Origin: Tatlockia sp.
Lineage (GTDB): Bacteria > Pseudomonadota > Gammaproteobacteria > Legionellales > Legionellaceae
Reading direction: 5' to 3'
DNA length: 64,000 nt
Assembly (NCBI GenBank): GCA_013697725.1
Contig: JACCWI010000024.1
Span: 124,001 to 188,000 of the forward strand
This document shows, piece by piece, positions 47,872-58,111 of this stretch. The stretch's first letter is position 1. Each line of letters begins with the position of its first letter. The notes under the pieces are model-generated. The model was not told where the DNA came from, made no database searches, and saw only the letters and a program-made list of their open reading frames with translations. Position numbers and translations under genes: made by a program.

Positions 47872-49044
47872 TTAATCCTTACGCATTTTATCGGACAACG
47901 CTATAGGGGTAGGATACTTCAAAACGACTATATAAGACGAGACTATGAAAGTTAAAATAGTTGTTGCTTGAATAAGATTGGAAGCTACATCAGAAATTAA
48001 CTTGGAACTTACAGCGATTGACGCCACTAAAAGAGAAAATTCCGATGCTTGACCTAGACGTAAACCCACTTCTTTGGCAACAGCAGGCTTCTCCCCTGAC
48101 CGAACAAGTAGATATCTGAAAAGCGCAGGCTTAGCAACCAACATAAGAATCGCCAATATAAAAGCGGGTATTACGACTTGAGCCAAAAAACCAAAATTGA
48201 AAGTGGCGCCTATTGAAAAGAAAAACATAACCAGAAAGAAATCGCGCAAAGGTTTCAAGCTTTCTGCCAAATAAAGTGAAATGGGGCTTGATGCCAGGGC
48301 AACGCCGGCTACAAAAGCGCCAATATCTTCAGATAGTCCCACCCTTTCGGCTAGAAAAGACATAGCCAGGCACCAACCAACGGATAAAAGAAAAACATAT
48401 TCCTGCGTTCTATCAAAACGAGCTAATAATTTTACGAGAATATAACGCTCAACAGCAAAAGCAAAAAGGGTCAGCGCAGGTAGAGCGATACCAACTAAAA
48501 CCAAATCATGCCAGGAAAAACCAGCACTTTGCTGAGCACCATTGATAAGAATTAAAATAATAATCGCAATAACGTCCTGCATAAGGAGTACGCTAATCAT
48601 TACCTCACCAGTGTGCTGGTGATGTAAAATGGTGGTTGGAAGAAGCTTAAGACCAATAATAGTGCTGGAAAACATCATTGAGGCACCGAGAATCCATGCT
48701 TCAACTTCGCCCAAGCCAAACCATCGTCCGATAGAGTAAGCAATAATTGCAAATGCCAAAGAGCTGATAACCGCTATCCAGGTAATTTTCTTCAACATAT
48801 GAACTAAATTTTGCGGTTGAAGATGCAGGCCGAGCAAGAATAGCAAAAAAACAATACCAATATCACCGACTTGCTTAACAACGCTAATATCTGAAACTAA
48901 CTTCAAGCCCCAAGGTCCTAAAGCTGCTCCCAATAAGATATAAGCTACCAACAAAGACTGTCTGGTATAAAGCACCAGAGTCGATAAAACGGCTGCTCCC
49001 GCAAAAATCAAAAAAATGGTATAAAAAACTAAACCAGCTTCCAT
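47872..49044 (-). CDS. CPA2-family cation:proton antiporter (KefB/RosB-like)
   Basis: 390 residues, about 12-13 membrane helices. Typical strings are LGAALGPWGLKLVSD, VGDIGIVFLLFLLGLHLQPQ and SEDIGAFVAGVALASSP, the Na+/H+ exchanger domain. There is no C-terminal TrkA-N domain, which Kef proteins have, so this is the short form. It should exchange K+ or Na+ for protons at the inner membrane. It heads a two-gene unit with ampE. Confidence 0.82.
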   Translation of the reverse strand: MEAGLVFYTIFLIFAGAAVLSTLVLYTRQSLLVAYILLGAALGPWGLKLVSDISVVKQVGDIGIVFLLFLLGLHLQPQNLVHMLKKITWIAVISSLAFAIIAYSIGRWFGLGEVEAWILGASMMFSSTIIGLKLLPTTILHHQHTGEVMISVLLMQDVIAIIILILINGAQQSAGFSWHDLVLVGIALPALTLFAFAVERYILVKLLARFDRTQEYVFLLSVGWCLAMSFLAERVGLSEDIGAFVAGVALASSPISLYLAESLKPLRDFFLVMFFFSIGATFNFGFLAQVVIPAFILAILMLVAKPALFRYLLVRSGEKPAVAKEVGLRLGQASEFSLLVASIAVSSKLISDVASNLIQATTILTFIVSSYIVVLKYPTPIALSDKMRKD

Positions 49045-49508
49045 AATTTGAACATCCCACGAGTAAAAGTTGAATCAAAAATCCCAGATGCTATATACCA
49101 CAAAATAGTGTGAGTAAACTAGGGGCAGTTGACATTTGTACTATGTACTTTATCTTTACTCCTGTGATCCTACTCGCAGATCTAAGGTAGGCTGGGTTAG
49201 GGTTCTCAAAAAAAATCGTACAGTCTCATAGCTAAGATTAACAGTTGCTAATTTTACCATATTAATATTAACAATTCTTATTCTTATTGAATTTGACACT
49301 CAACTCTTTGTATTCGAATAAAAATCCTCTTTTAATTTTTAAATCAAAAGGTTAGCTAATTTTTCATCGACAATTTATAGCCAATCTGCTAAGATTTTAT
49401 TTTTGCCTTTTCAATTGATAGCCCAACAGTTAAAATACAGCAAAACTCTGTTTACACATCGCAACAATTCAAGCGAGTATAATTAATAAATATGGAGTAA
49501 CTAATTCA
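49045..49508. other. Gene-free divergent intergenic region
   Basis: 464 bp between divergent antiporter and MFS genes. It holds a TTGACA at 49293-49298 that could be a -35 for the MFS gene, but no good -10 is found at 16-18 bp. No repeat, RNA or coding remnant was recognised. Confidence 0.4.
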
Positions 49509-50807
49509 ATGACCCACGGCAGCAAGCTATCTGCGGCAGGTATTAATTCGGCCAATAAATCTTTATTACCTTGGATTGTGTGGGGCTTAGGATGTCTTTT
49601 CTATTTTTATGAGTGCCTACTTCAAGTTTCTCCTTCGGTTATGAGCAATGAGTTGATGCGTGATTTCGGAGTAACCAGTCAAACACTCGGTATTTTATCA
49701 GGCATTTATTTTTACTCTTATGCTGCAATGCAATTGCCTGGCGGAGTTCTTATGGATAGGTTTGGACCCCATCGTTTGATAACTTTGGCAACAGCAATTT
49801 GTGCAACCAGTACTATTGCTTTCGGTTTAACTGATAATTTTTTCATGGCTTGTGTTGCACGATTAATGATTGGATTTGGCTCTTCTTTCGCTGCCGTTGG
49901 AACTATGAAACTTGCTGCAAATTGGTTTCCTGCTGAGCGTTTCGCGCTATTAACTGGCTTAATGGTTACGATTGGTATGTTAGGCGCCATCGGCGGCGAA
50001 GCGCCATTAGCTCTATTAATTGATAACTTTGGTTGGCGGCATAGTATGATTATTATGGGCACCATTGGACTTATTTTAACGGTTTTAATACTTTTTATTG
50101 CTCAGGATTCACCCGGCAGACGCATGAATCAGCCAGAACATCCTATTGAAGAAGCCCCTCTAACTAGTAGTTTGCTTACCCTGATAAAAAATAAACAACT
50201 TTGGTTGATTGCCATTTATGGCGGCTTAATGTATATGTCAACGCCAGTATTTTGTGGACTTTGGGGCGTTCCTTTTTTGATGTTTAAAATGGGTCTTACC
50301 AAAGCAAGTGCAGCTAACTATATCTCGTTAGTGTTTGTAGGCTGGGCAATCGCCAGTCCTTTATGGGGCTCGATATCAAACCGTATGGGCCTTAGAAAAC
50401 CACCATTATATATTGGCAGTATAGGTGCTTTGATAACTTCTTTAATATTCATTTATGCCCCCATTAAATCGGGGTTATTAATGCAGTTAGTCCTGTTTCT
50501 CTTTGGAATATTTTCTGCAGGCTTCTTACCTGCTTTTGCGGTAGCCAAAGAATTATGTTCCAAACGCTATGTGGCAACAGGTTTGAGTTTTATGAACATG
50601 ATAAATATGATCGGAATCGCTTTGGCTCAACCGGTAATAGGGTATATTTTAGATAAAATGTGGCAAGGTGACACTGTGGACAAGGTGCGAGTTTACTCAT
50701 TAGACGCCTACCATATGGCCTTGTCTTTATTACCTTTGGGAATTTTAATTTCTTTAATCATTCTACCTAAGATTAAGGAAACATATTGCCACAGTTTACA
50801 AGATTAA
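49509..50807 (+). CDS. MFS transporter, possibly of the Legionella Pht type
   Basis: 432 residues with 12 predicted helices. The MFS signature GGVLMDRFGPHRL lies between helices 2 and 3, and RLMIGFGSSFAAVGTMKLAANWF in the helix 4 region. Pht proteins of Legionella import amino acids or nucleosides and are tied to intracellular growth; the N-terminal WGLGCLFYFYECLLQVSPSV resembles their style, but this is memory, not alignment. The substrate is unknown. miaB begins 34 bp downstream on the same strand. Confidence 0.78.
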   Translation: MTHGSKLSAAGINSANKSLLPWIVWGLGCLFYFYECLLQVSPSVMSNELMRDFGVTSQTLGILSGIYFYSYAAMQLPGGVLMDRFGPHRLITLATAICATSTIAFGLTDNFFMACVARLMIGFGSSFAAVGTMKLAANWFPAERFALLTGLMVTIGMLGAIGGEAPLALLIDNFGWRHSMIIMGTIGLILTVLILFIAQDSPGRRMNQPEHPIEEAPLTSSLLTLIKNKQLWLIAIYGGLMYMSTPVFCGLWGVPFLMFKMGLTKASAANYISLVFVGWAIASPLWGSISNRMGLRKPPLYIGSIGALITSLIFIYAPIKSGLLMQLVLFLFGIFSAGFLPAFAVAKELCSKRYVATGLSFMNMINMIGIALAQPVIGYILDKMWQGDTVDKVRVYSLDAYHMALSLLPLGILISLIILPKIKETYCHSLQD

Positions 50808-50841
50808 TGCTTTTTATTGATTTTTATAAGTAGATATAATT

Positions 50842-52179
50842 ATGAAAAAAATTTTCATCAAAACAAATGGCTGTCAAATGAATGAATATGATTCATCAAA
50901 AATGGCAGATGTATTAAAAGCTTCTCATGGTTTTGAAAAAACTGATAATGTGAAAGAGGCCGATGTAATCTTACTTAACACTTGTTCTATCCGTGAAAAA
51001 GCACAGGAAAAAGTTTTTTCACAACTAGGCCAATGGCGAGAATATAAAAAGAAAAATCCCCATGTAATTATCGGTGTTGGCGGTTGCGTGGCAAGCCAGG
51101 AAGGGGCGGAGATCATCAAACGCTCACCCTTTGTGGATCTTGTTTTTGGCCCACAGACCCTTCATCGTTTGCCTGAATTACTTAATGAACGCCTAAGTAC
51201 AAAAAAACCTGTTGTTGATATTAGTTTTCCAACTATAGAAAAATTTGATAATTTACCAGAACCGCGTGCAGAAGGCCCTGTTGCTTTGGTATCCATTATG
51301 GAAGGTTGCCACAAATATTGCAGTTATTGTGTAGTGCCTTACACCCGTGGTGAAGAAATTTCCAGGCCCTTCGATGATGTATTAGCTGAATGTTACAAGC
51401 TGGCAACTCAAGGCGTTCGTGAAATTAATCTTTTAGGTCAAAATGTTAATGATTATCGTGGTCCTATGCACAATGGTGAGCTAGCTGACTTGGCTTTATT
51501 GATCCATTATGTCTCAGCTATAGATGGCATTGGGCGGATTCGGTTTACAACCTCACATCCACTCGCTTTTTCAGATAACCTAATCAACGCTTATGCTGAA
51601 GTTCCTGAGCTTGCCAATCATCTACATTTACCCATACAAAGCGGCTCAGATAAGATTCTTTCCATGATGAAGCGTGGTTACACGGCTATGGAATTTAAAT
51701 CAAAAATTAGAAAATTACGAAAAGTTCGCCCTGATGTTCGTTTATCCACCGATATCATCGTTGGTTTTCCAGGTGAAACGGACAAAGATTTTCAAGACAC
51801 AATGGATTTAGTCCACGAAATGGGTTTTGATACCTCATTTAGTTTCATTTATAGTCCACGTCCAGGTACTCCAGCCGCAAATCTACCCGATGAAACTCCT
51901 ATGGATGTAAAAAAACAACGGCTGCAAATTCTCCAAAACCGACTTCTATTACAAGCCTCTCATTATAGCCAAGCAATGATTGGTTCTAAGCAGCGCTTAT
52001 TAGTAACTGGTTCCTCAAAAAGAGACAAGCAGCAATTAGCAGGCCGTACAGAGTGTAATCGAGTTGTTAATTTTGATGGCCCTCAAAAATTGATTGGGCA
52101 ATTTGTTGAAGTCTACATAAGTGAAGCGCTACCTAATTCCTTGCGTGGAAGATTAGTTGATGAATTGGAAATTGCCTAG
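50842..52179 (+). CDS. miaB: tRNA-2-methylthio-N6-dimethylallyladenosine synthase
   Basis: 445 residues. N-terminal MTTase domain with cysteines in [25 protein letters not shown] and GVGGCVASQ binds one 4Fe-4S cluster. The radical-SAM triad is [15 protein letters not shown]. The C-terminal TRAM domain is near residues 375-440. It adds methylthio groups to i6A37 of tRNAs. It is the first gene of a tight run: rluD begins 2 bp after its stop. Confidence 0.96.
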   Translation: MKKIFIKTNGCQMNEYDSSKMADVLKASHGFEKTDNVKEADVILLNTCSIREKAQEKVFSQLGQWREYKKKNPHVIIGVGGCVASQEGAEIIKRSPFVDLVFGPQTLHRLPELLNERLSTKKPVVDISFPTIEKFDNLPEPRAEGPVALVSIMEGCHKYCSYCVVPYTRGEEISRPFDDVLAECYKLATQGVREINLLGQNVNDYRGPMHNGELADLALLIHYVSAIDGIGRIRFTTSHPLAFSDNLINAYAEVPELANHLHLPIQSGSDKILSMMKRGYTAMEFKSKIRKLRKVRPDVRLSTDIIVGFPGETDKDFQDTMDLVHEMGFDTSFSFIYSPRPGTPAANLPDETPMDVKKQRLQILQNRLLLQASHYSQAMIGSKQRLLVTGSSKRDKQQLAGRTECNRVVNFDGPQKLIGQFVEVYISEALPNSLRGRLVDELEIA

Positions 52180-52181
52180 CT

Positions 52182-53144
52182 ATGACTCAACCAATTCAAA
52201 AACAAGCAATTATTCCACGAGAATGCCATGGTCAACGACTCGATGTTGTTCTCGCACAGCTTTTTCCTGACTTTTCACGCTCACAACTGAGTTCATGGCT
52301 CAAAGAAGGAGCGATTAAGCTTAACAATCGTTTATCAAAGCCAAAAGAAAAAGTGTTTGGCGGCGAGCAAATTGACATGGAAATTGATTTCGAAAAGCTC
52401 GAAGGTCATAAAGATAGCTATCTTCCAGAAGCAATCCCATTAACTCTAGCTTTTGAAGATGAGCATCTTTTAGTAATTAATAAGCCGGCGAAACTTGTCG
52501 TTCATCCAGGAGCAGGTAATCGAGAGCATACTTTAGTCAATGCCCTACTCTACCATGACCCAGATCTGCAACATTTACCAAGAGCAGGTATTATTCATCG
52601 CCTGGATAAAGATACTACGGGATTATTGGTTTGTGCCAAAACGATTAAAGCGCATACCAATCTCACTCGTCAAATGCAAGCCCGGGAAATACAGCGAAAT
52701 TATCTAGCCCTTGTACAAGGACATCTTATCTCAGGTGGGAAGATTGAGACATTTTATGGAAGGCATCCTCGTTCACGATTAAAAATGGCTGTTTGTACCC
52801 ATGGCCGAGAAGCAATTACGCATTATTCGCTTCGTAAGCAATACCAGGAATTTACTTTACTAGATGTGCAATTATTGACAGGACGAACCCATCAAATTCG
52901 CGTGCACATGGCTCATATTAATCATGCTGTAGTCGGCGATCAACTCTATGGAGGGCGTATGCGTTTTCCTTCTCAAGCCACAGAAGAGCTTAGAGATTTA
53001 TTTAGGCATTTTGATCGTCAAGCCTTGCATGCTGCAAAACTTGCTTTCAAGCATCCTGAAACTGATGAATTGCTGAGCTTTGAAGCACCCTTACCCGAAG
53101 ATTTCAACACCCTTTTAACTGCTTTGGATGAAAACCTTGCCTAA
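52182..53144 (+). CDS. rluD: 23S rRNA pseudouridine synthase RluD
   Basis: 320 residues. The N-terminal S4 RNA-binding domain (RLDVVLAQLFPDFSRSQLSSW) is followed by the catalytic IIHRLDKDTTGLLVCAKT with the nucleophilic aspartate, and LLTGRTHQIRVHMAHINH. RluD modifies U1911, U1915 and U1917 in helix 69 of 23S rRNA. Assignment to RluD rather than RluC rests on the end of the protein and on its partner pgeF (yfiH), the classical neighbour. It overlaps pgeF by 17 bp. Confidence 0.92.
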   Translation: MTQPIQKQAIIPRECHGQRLDVVLAQLFPDFSRSQLSSWLKEGAIKLNNRLSKPKEKVFGGEQIDMEIDFEKLEGHKDSYLPEAIPLTLAFEDEHLLVINKPAKLVVHPGAGNREHTLVNALLYHDPDLQHLPRAGIIHRLDKDTTGLLVCAKTIKAHTNLTRQMQAREIQRNYLALVQGHLISGGKIETFYGRHPRSRLKMAVCTHGREAITHYSLRKQYQEFTLLDVQLLTGRTHQIRVHMAHINHAVVGDQLYGGRMRFPSQATEELRDLFRHFDRQALHAAKLAFKHPETDELLSFEAPLPEDFNTLLTALDENLA

Positions 53145-53877
53145 TTTGTACGCTAATTGGCCTGCGCCCCCTAATGTTTTTGCCCTGACTACTAAACGAA
53201 ATTTGGGGTTGAGTAAAGCACCTTATGAGGCAAATAATCTTGGCCTCCATGTCGGTGACAATAAGGAATTGGTAAATTTAAATCGCAAGGCATTGAAAGA
53301 AAATTTAGATCGACCAAGAGATGCAGAATGGTTGACACAAACTCATTCAACGCTCTGTGTGGTGGTTGAGGAAGAAAGCAATCGTGTCGCTGATGCGGCT
53401 ATTACACGCTGCCCTAACCGTACCCTTGCTATCATGACCGCTGATTGCCTGCCAATAACCCTTACAAATAGACAAGGGACGGAAATAGCGGCAATCCATG
53501 CAGGTTGGCGAGGATTGGTAAACGGAATTATTGAAAATACCTTAGCAAAAATGCTAAGCCCGCCAGAACAGTTAATTGCCTGGATTGGTCCTGCAATTTG
53601 TCAATCTTGCTTTGAAGTGGGAGAGGACGTTTTAGAAAATTTTCAGGGAAGATATGCCTTTACCACCAATGCCTTTAAGTCCAAAAATGAAAAATGGCTG
53701 GCAAATTTGCCTCAAATAGCCGAATTAGTGTTAAAATCGCATAATGTGCTAACTGTTCTACAATCCAACATTTGCACTTATGAACGAAAGGATGATTACT
53801 ATTCCTATCGGAGAAATGCGCAAACAGGTAGAATGGCTACGCTTATTTGGTTTAATGAAAACAACCGGGATAAATGA
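53128..53877 (+). CDS. pgeF: YfiH/PgeF-family multicopper-like purine/peptidoglycan-editing protein
   Basis: 249 residues. It carries the family zinc ligands: H in WLTQTHSTLCV, C in MTADCLPITLT and H in AIHAGWRGLVNG. Known members are purine nucleoside phosphorylases/adenosine deaminases, and in E. coli the protein corrects wrongly built UDP-MurNAc peptides. The gene starts inside the end of rluD and stops 1 bp before the protease gene, so it belongs to the miaB-rluD-pgeF-degQ transcript. The rluD-pgeF pairing is widespread. Confidence 0.9.
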   Translation: MKTLPNLYANWPAPPNVFALTTKRNLGLSKAPYEANNLGLHVGDNKELVNLNRKALKENLDRPRDAEWLTQTHSTLCVVVEEESNRVADAAITRCPNRTLAIMTADCLPITLTNRQGTEIAAIHAGWRGLVNGIIENTLAKMLSPPEQLIAWIGPAICQSCFEVGEDVLENFQGRYAFTTNAFKSKNEKWLANLPQIAELVLKSHNVLTVLQSNICTYERKDDYYSYRRNAQTGRMATLIWFNENNRDK

Positions 53878-53878
53878 A

Positions 53879-55261
53879 ATGACTTATAACATCCTCGCAA
53901 AAATCAGTCTTTTGACTTTGCTGTCCTTCAGTGTATCGGCAGCGCCAATGGAAAATACAAGTGCGAATGCCTTGCCTTCCTTAGCTCCTGTTCTTAAGAA
54001 CGCGATGCCTGCGATAGTGAATGTAGCTGTACAAGGTATAATTCCTAATAATGTGAGCAGCGGTGAAGAAGAAGCTGAAAATAAACAGGATCCACATCCT
54101 CCCCTTTCTCCTGAGAAACCTAGAAAATTTTCAAGCATCGGTTCAGGAGTGATTGTTGATCCGAAAAATGGGGTAGTTATCACTAATGATCATGTGATTC
54201 GCAATGCGACCCTTATTACAGTTACCCTCAACGATGGGCGACGATTGAAAGCTAAATTAATTGGCGGCGATAGCGAAACCGATATTGCAGTTTTAAAAAT
54301 CGATGCTAAAAATTTGGTAAGTTTACCCATTGGCGATTCTGATAAAGCGGAAGTTGGCGATTTTGTTGTAGCAATTGGCAATCCTTTTGGCTTAAATAGC
54401 TTTGGCAACAGTCAAACAGCCACTTTTGGAATTATTTCTGCCACTAAACGCAGTGATCTCAATATAGAAGGTTATGAAAATTTTATTCAAACTGATGCGG
54501 CTATAAACCCTGGTAATTCAGGTGGTGCCTTAGTCAACGCCTCTGGAGAATTGATTGGAATAAATACTGCAATATTGTCACCCTACGGCGGTAATGTAGG
54601 CATAGGTTTTGCGATACCCATTAATATGGCTAAAGATGTCGCGCAACAATTGATTAAATTTGGTTCGATCCATCGTGGGCTCATGGGAATTTTTGTACAA
54701 CATTTAACCCCCGAGCTAGCTCAAGCCATGGGTTATTCAGAAGAGTTTCAAGGTGCCATTATTTCTCAAGTTAATCAGGATTCGCCGGCAGAAAAAGCAG
54801 GCTTAAAGCCAGGCGATATTATCACGCAAATTAATGATACGAAAATTACTCAGGCAACCCAGGTCAAAACAACAATTGGTTTGTTAAGAGTGGGTAGTGC
54901 GACTAAAATATCGGTAAAGCGTGAGGGAAAAGATATAGTTATTAATGCAGTTGTTACTGATATTAAGCAACACGAACAAAAGCTACAAGCCTCTAATCCT
55001 TTCCTATATGGTCTTGCGCTAAAAAACTTTGAACAAGACACGCCTTCACATGGTCATATTGTTGGAATTCAAGTGGTTGGAGCTTCTGAAAATAGTGCTG
55101 GGTGGCGAGCAGGTTTAAGACCCGGAGATATCATTATCTCTGCCAATAAGGCTCAAACTGACAATGTTAAATCTCTCCAACAGGTCGCTACTCAACAAAA
55201 ACAGCAGCTTTTAGTGCAGGTTTTACGTGGCCCAGGTGCTATGTACTTACTGATTATCTAA
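53879..55261 (+). CDS. degQ: DegP/DegQ-type periplasmic serine protease
   Basis: 460 residues from MTYNILAKIS, which gives a good Sec signal peptide ending near VSAAPMEN. Trypsin-like triad: H in TNDHVIRNATLI, D in SETDIAVLKID, S in NPGNSGGALV. Two PDZ domains follow (about 265-350 and 375-455). It is an envelope protease/chaperone. The shorter LA-loop region suggests DegQ-like rather than DegP, so the symbol is the less certain part. The frame runs back to 53780 inside pgeF, but that would bury the signal peptide. Confidence 0.88.
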   Translation: MTYNILAKISLLTLLSFSVSAAPMENTSANALPSLAPVLKNAMPAIVNVAVQGIIPNNVSSGEEEAENKQDPHPPLSPEKPRKFSSIGSGVIVDPKNGVVITNDHVIRNATLITVTLNDGRRLKAKLIGGDSETDIAVLKIDAKNLVSLPIGDSDKAEVGDFVVAIGNPFGLNSFGNSQTATFGIISATKRSDLNIEGYENFIQTDAAINPGNSGGALVNASGELIGINTAILSPYGGNVGIGFAIPINMAKDVAQQLIKFGSIHRGLMGIFVQHLTPELAQAMGYSEEFQGAIISQVNQDSPAEKAGLKPGDIITQINDTKITQATQVKTTIGLLRVGSATKISVKREGKDIVINAVVTDIKQHEQKLQASNPFLYGLALKNFEQDTPSHGHIVGIQVVGASENSAGWRAGLRPGDIIISANKAQTDNVKSLQQVATQQKQQLLVQVLRGPGAMYLLII

Positions 55262-55278
55262 CGGGTAGCTATTTACAT

Positions 55279-55308
55279 GAGGATTAGCTCTAAAATTTGC
55301 TAATCCTC
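55279..55308 (+). terminator. Hairpin terminator after degQ
   Basis: GAGGATTAGC, a 10 base loop, and GCTAATCCTC form a perfect 10 bp hairpin 18 bp after the degQ stop. It is followed by TTCTAATCTT. It likely ends the miaB-rluD-pgeF-degQ transcript. Confidence 0.7.
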
Positions 55309-55405
55309 TTCTAATCTTAATTGACAACATATTTTAGTATTAGTTCCAGATTTAAATCACTCGAAAAGACTTGGATAATTATTATAGTTTGTGTGGTGGA
55401 AAAAA

Positions 55406-56437
55406 ATGAGATCCAAATTTTTTACTAGAGAAATCACCGGTAAATTCTTGCCTACAAAAATTCAGTTTATCAATAGCCAAAAATTTGAATATGAATGCAT
55501 GATAAAAAATGCGCTAATAATTCTAAATCAACTAATCGATTTATTAGAAAACAACGGAAATTTCTTTGAAACTCTTGAGCAATCAGGGTATACAACAGAT
55601 TTTCATCTTTATATTAATTTCTTTAGAGAAATTGCAGAATGCCCTTCAGAGCATAACCCTCTTGACAGATTATCTCTCCAAGCTCTTGAGCAGATAAATT
55701 CGGAACTAAAAATAAATAATAATATAACTAGCAAATTAATCATCCCGGAATTTCAAAATCAGTATATTTCTATTCAAAAGAAGATCTTATCCATTGAAAA
55801 ATTAATTAATGCTTTTAAGACTGAGTATTCAATTAAACTTCGGCTGGCAAACTATAGTTTGAAATTAGGATTATCAATCGCATTCAATATTGATTTTTTA
55901 TCACAAGAAATTGTACGTATTCAACGCTTGCATAAAAATCATAACAATACTGAAGCAAAAGGCTTAAATACTACTCTCAGCTATTTAACGAAGGATGAGT
56001 GCGCAACGTTAAATCAAGCTCTAGAACAAATGGAAGGATACAAAGGGATCCTGACTCAGTTAACTGGTTACAATATATTAAAGTTAAAAGCGGGTTATTC
56101 TAATCTGGATTATCTTCAAAAATATTTATACAACAATTTATCAGGATGTCTAAGTTTATGGGAAGCAGCATTTAAAATATTAACTCACTACCTGGAGACG
56201 ACCTCTAAATATGCCTCAGTTTATAAAAAAGAAATAAAGAAACTTACCAAAAATATAAACAGATTAAATGCAAACGGACACCCTAACTTAAATCATAACT
56301 TGCTTAGAGATATTCAGTTTTCAAAGAATGATTGGGAAATGTTTTGTTTCCCCAGATCGGATTTTGAGAATGACATCCTGGAACAGGGAGATTCTAATTC
56401 AATTGATAGTGAAATAAGCAGTTTATCATTTACCTAA
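55406..56437 (+). CDS. Unknown helical protein, possible effector
   Basis: 343 residues from the ATG at 55406 (the frame is open from a GTG at 55391). It is nearly all helical, without signal peptide or membrane helix. Long amphipathic stretches such as NALIILNQLIDLLENNGNFF and IQKKILSIEKLINAFKTEY suggest a bundle or coiled coil. The last 30 residues are acidic and serine-rich (DILEQGDSNSIDSEISSLSFT), as in many Dot/Icm substrates. No family is recognised. It stands alone between the degQ terminator and an IS element. Confidence 0.6.
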   Translation: MRSKFFTREITGKFLPTKIQFINSQKFEYECMIKNALIILNQLIDLLENNGNFFETLEQSGYTTDFHLYINFFREIAECPSEHNPLDRLSLQALEQINSELKINNNITSKLIIPEFQNQYISIQKKILSIEKLINAFKTEYSIKLRLANYSLKLGLSIAFNIDFLSQEIVRIQRLHKNHNNTEAKGLNTTLSYLTKDECATLNQALEQMEGYKGILTQLTGYNILKLKAGYSNLDYLQKYLYNNLSGCLSLWEAAFKILTHYLETTSKYASVYKKEIKKLTKNINRLNANGHPNLNHNLLRDIQFSKNDWEMFCFPRSDFENDILEQGDSNSIDSEISSLSFT

Positions 56438-56489
56438 TTTAACCATTTTTTATGCTGATTTTAATTATTAGTAAACCTTGATTACGCTT

Positions 56490-56540
56490 CGCTAAGACTG
56501 CGTATGGCGCGTGGGTAGCCTTGATGCAGCGTAGCGCTGA
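56490..56540. repeat. REP-like remnant beside the IS element
   Basis: It contains GTGGGTAGCCTTGATGCAGC followed by GTAGCGCTGAAT, and CGCTTCGCTAAGACTGCG just before. GTAGCCTTGATGC also occurs near 8282. It looks like a degraded copy of a GC-rich REP unit. It lies directly next to the transposase gene end, perhaps the IS insertion target. Confidence 0.4.
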
Positions 56541-56549
56541 ATGATCCTC

Positions 56550-57865
56550 TCATTTAATATATCCTCCTTTTTCAAATTGGTTAAAGGGGGAAATTTCATT
56601 ATATTCTACGTGAAATAAAGCAATAATAAGATGGAACTTTCGTATTTTTAGGCCCTTTAATCCGTGAGTAATAAGTTGTTTAGCTAAATAAAGTAAAGAA
56701 ATAACACGATGATTACGAACAGTATTTGCTTGAAAATGGTAGTGTAATTTCTTCTTTTCTGCTGCAAATCCAATCATCCAAAGGATGAGGGTTGCTATAG
56801 TAGCAATAAGGATTAATAGACTCATTTTATTTTTGTCTTTCGTTCGGCTAAATCGCCACCCGAATCCATAACGTTCACTTTTATCATCTCGAAAATTTTG
56901 TTCAATTTGCATTCTTTTGCGATATTCTCTCGAGCTAAGATAGCCACTTCTTCTTGGCTGTTTTCCCCATTTAAAGCAGGGTCTTGATGAAGGTTAGAGG
57001 CAAGAATCCAAGGCTCAGCATACATTTTGGAATATCTTTTTTCAGCATCAGGATAGTTAGGCTTGGGATTTTTCCGTCCTTTTTTCTCACCCCAATAGGC
57101 TGTTAGTAAAACCTGTATTCTGGTCTTAGAATCCTGTCCTAATCTACCGACACCTAGATAGCGAGCTTCTCCTCGTTGAACAAAAGAATGAAGTGCTTGG
57201 ATAGGACTCCATCTTTTATCCCTCATCAGTCGATAGTTAATTGTACCGCTTACCCGCCCTATAAAATACCAACCCAATTGACTAACCTGAGTAAACCAGG
57301 GTGTTTTAAAACCTGCATCTGTGATAATAATGACGCGTTTGCCCTCCGGTATGATTGCCTTTAAGTTAACTAAAAATTCCTTGTGTACCTTCTCTGTGGC
57401 TAAGTCCTTTTGTGAATGCAGTTCATTATAGATTGGGATTGAACGACCTGAGTGAACTAAACTGGCTCTTAACATAGGAGTATCCGAGCCGCAGCAACCT
57501 GTCCAATCCACTGCAATCAATATTTCTTTTAATGGAGTAAGTATTAGTGCAAATACGCTCTGATAAATGACAACTTGCTGTTTATGAAGTTTTTTATTGG
57601 ATAAAAAGCGCCAGCACATGTTTATTTTATGCTTTACATGCGCTCTACCAGGTAAATGTCTCCCAATACTACTTAAGCTTAAATTTGCTTTGCCACTTAG
57701 TAAGCTTCTCGTATGGCTTTCTATGCTTTTCCTGGTCTTTGTGTGCATGCTAGAAAGTGATTTAAGTAGATAGGTGTGACAGAATATAAACGCAAGCATA
57801 GTATCTTCTAATAATGATTGTGTGAGAACTCTTATTAGATCAGAAGATACTTTCGCTTGCATCAT
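56550..57865 (-). mobile_element. IS4-family transposase, frameshifted
   Basis: Two overlapping frames together make one transposase. The first (57865 to 56822) has the DDE aspartates in ILIAVDWTGCCGS and VIIITDAGFKTPW. The second (to 56550) has the glutamate region YRKRMQIEQNFRD and the conserved SERYGFGWRFSRTKD. In the second frame the upstream residues read GYLSSREYRKRM, so the shift lies at about 56935-56995. Either the copy is dead or it uses frameshifting; the former is more likely. Terminal inverted repeats could not be fixed. It lies next to tRNA-Met. Confidence 0.85.
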
Positions 57866-57993
57866 TTTTTTTTTTATGATTCTTAAAATCACAAAAACAA
57901 TATCTTGTAGTGAGTACTATTAAAATATAGTTGAGGTAGTGTTTAGTGGATGTTCTGCATAACCATGAGATTGGATTAAATTAAGTTTTAGTA

Positions 57994-58022
57994 TTGACAA
58001 CCAAGGTGTAAAAAGACAAAAT
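57994..58022 (+). promoter_or_regulatory. tRNA-Met promoter
   Basis: A consensus -35 TTGACA is followed after 17 bp by a weak -10 CAAAAT. A GC-rich stretch follows (CACGCC), like discriminators of stable-RNA promoters under stringent control. It lies just upstream of the tRNA. Confidence 0.5.
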
Positions 58023-58034
58023 CACGCCTCTTGT

Positions 58035-58111
58035 GGCTACGTAGCTCAGCCGGTTAGAGCGCGGCACTCATAATGCTGAGGTCGGTGGTTCGAGTCCACC
58101 CGTAGCCACCA
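58035..58111 (+). tRNA. tRNA-Met (elongator, anticodon CAT)
   Basis: 77 bases including encoded CCA. The acceptor GGCTACG pairs with CGTAGCC. The D-arm is TAGCTCAGCCGGTTAGAGC, the anticodon loop is CTCATAA with anticodon CAT, and the T-arm is GGTGG-TTCGAGT-CCACC. The GGCTACGTAGCTCAG start is that of elongator tRNA-Met. Initiator tRNA would start CGCGGGG, and tRNA-Ile2 starts GGCCCC in E. coli. It is a single tRNA gene. Confidence 0.93.

Noticed and set aside
58035..58111. tRNA-Ile2 (CAT anticodon read as lysidine)
   Set aside because: The acceptor and D-arm sequence GGCTACGTAGCTCAG is that of elongator tRNA-Met.
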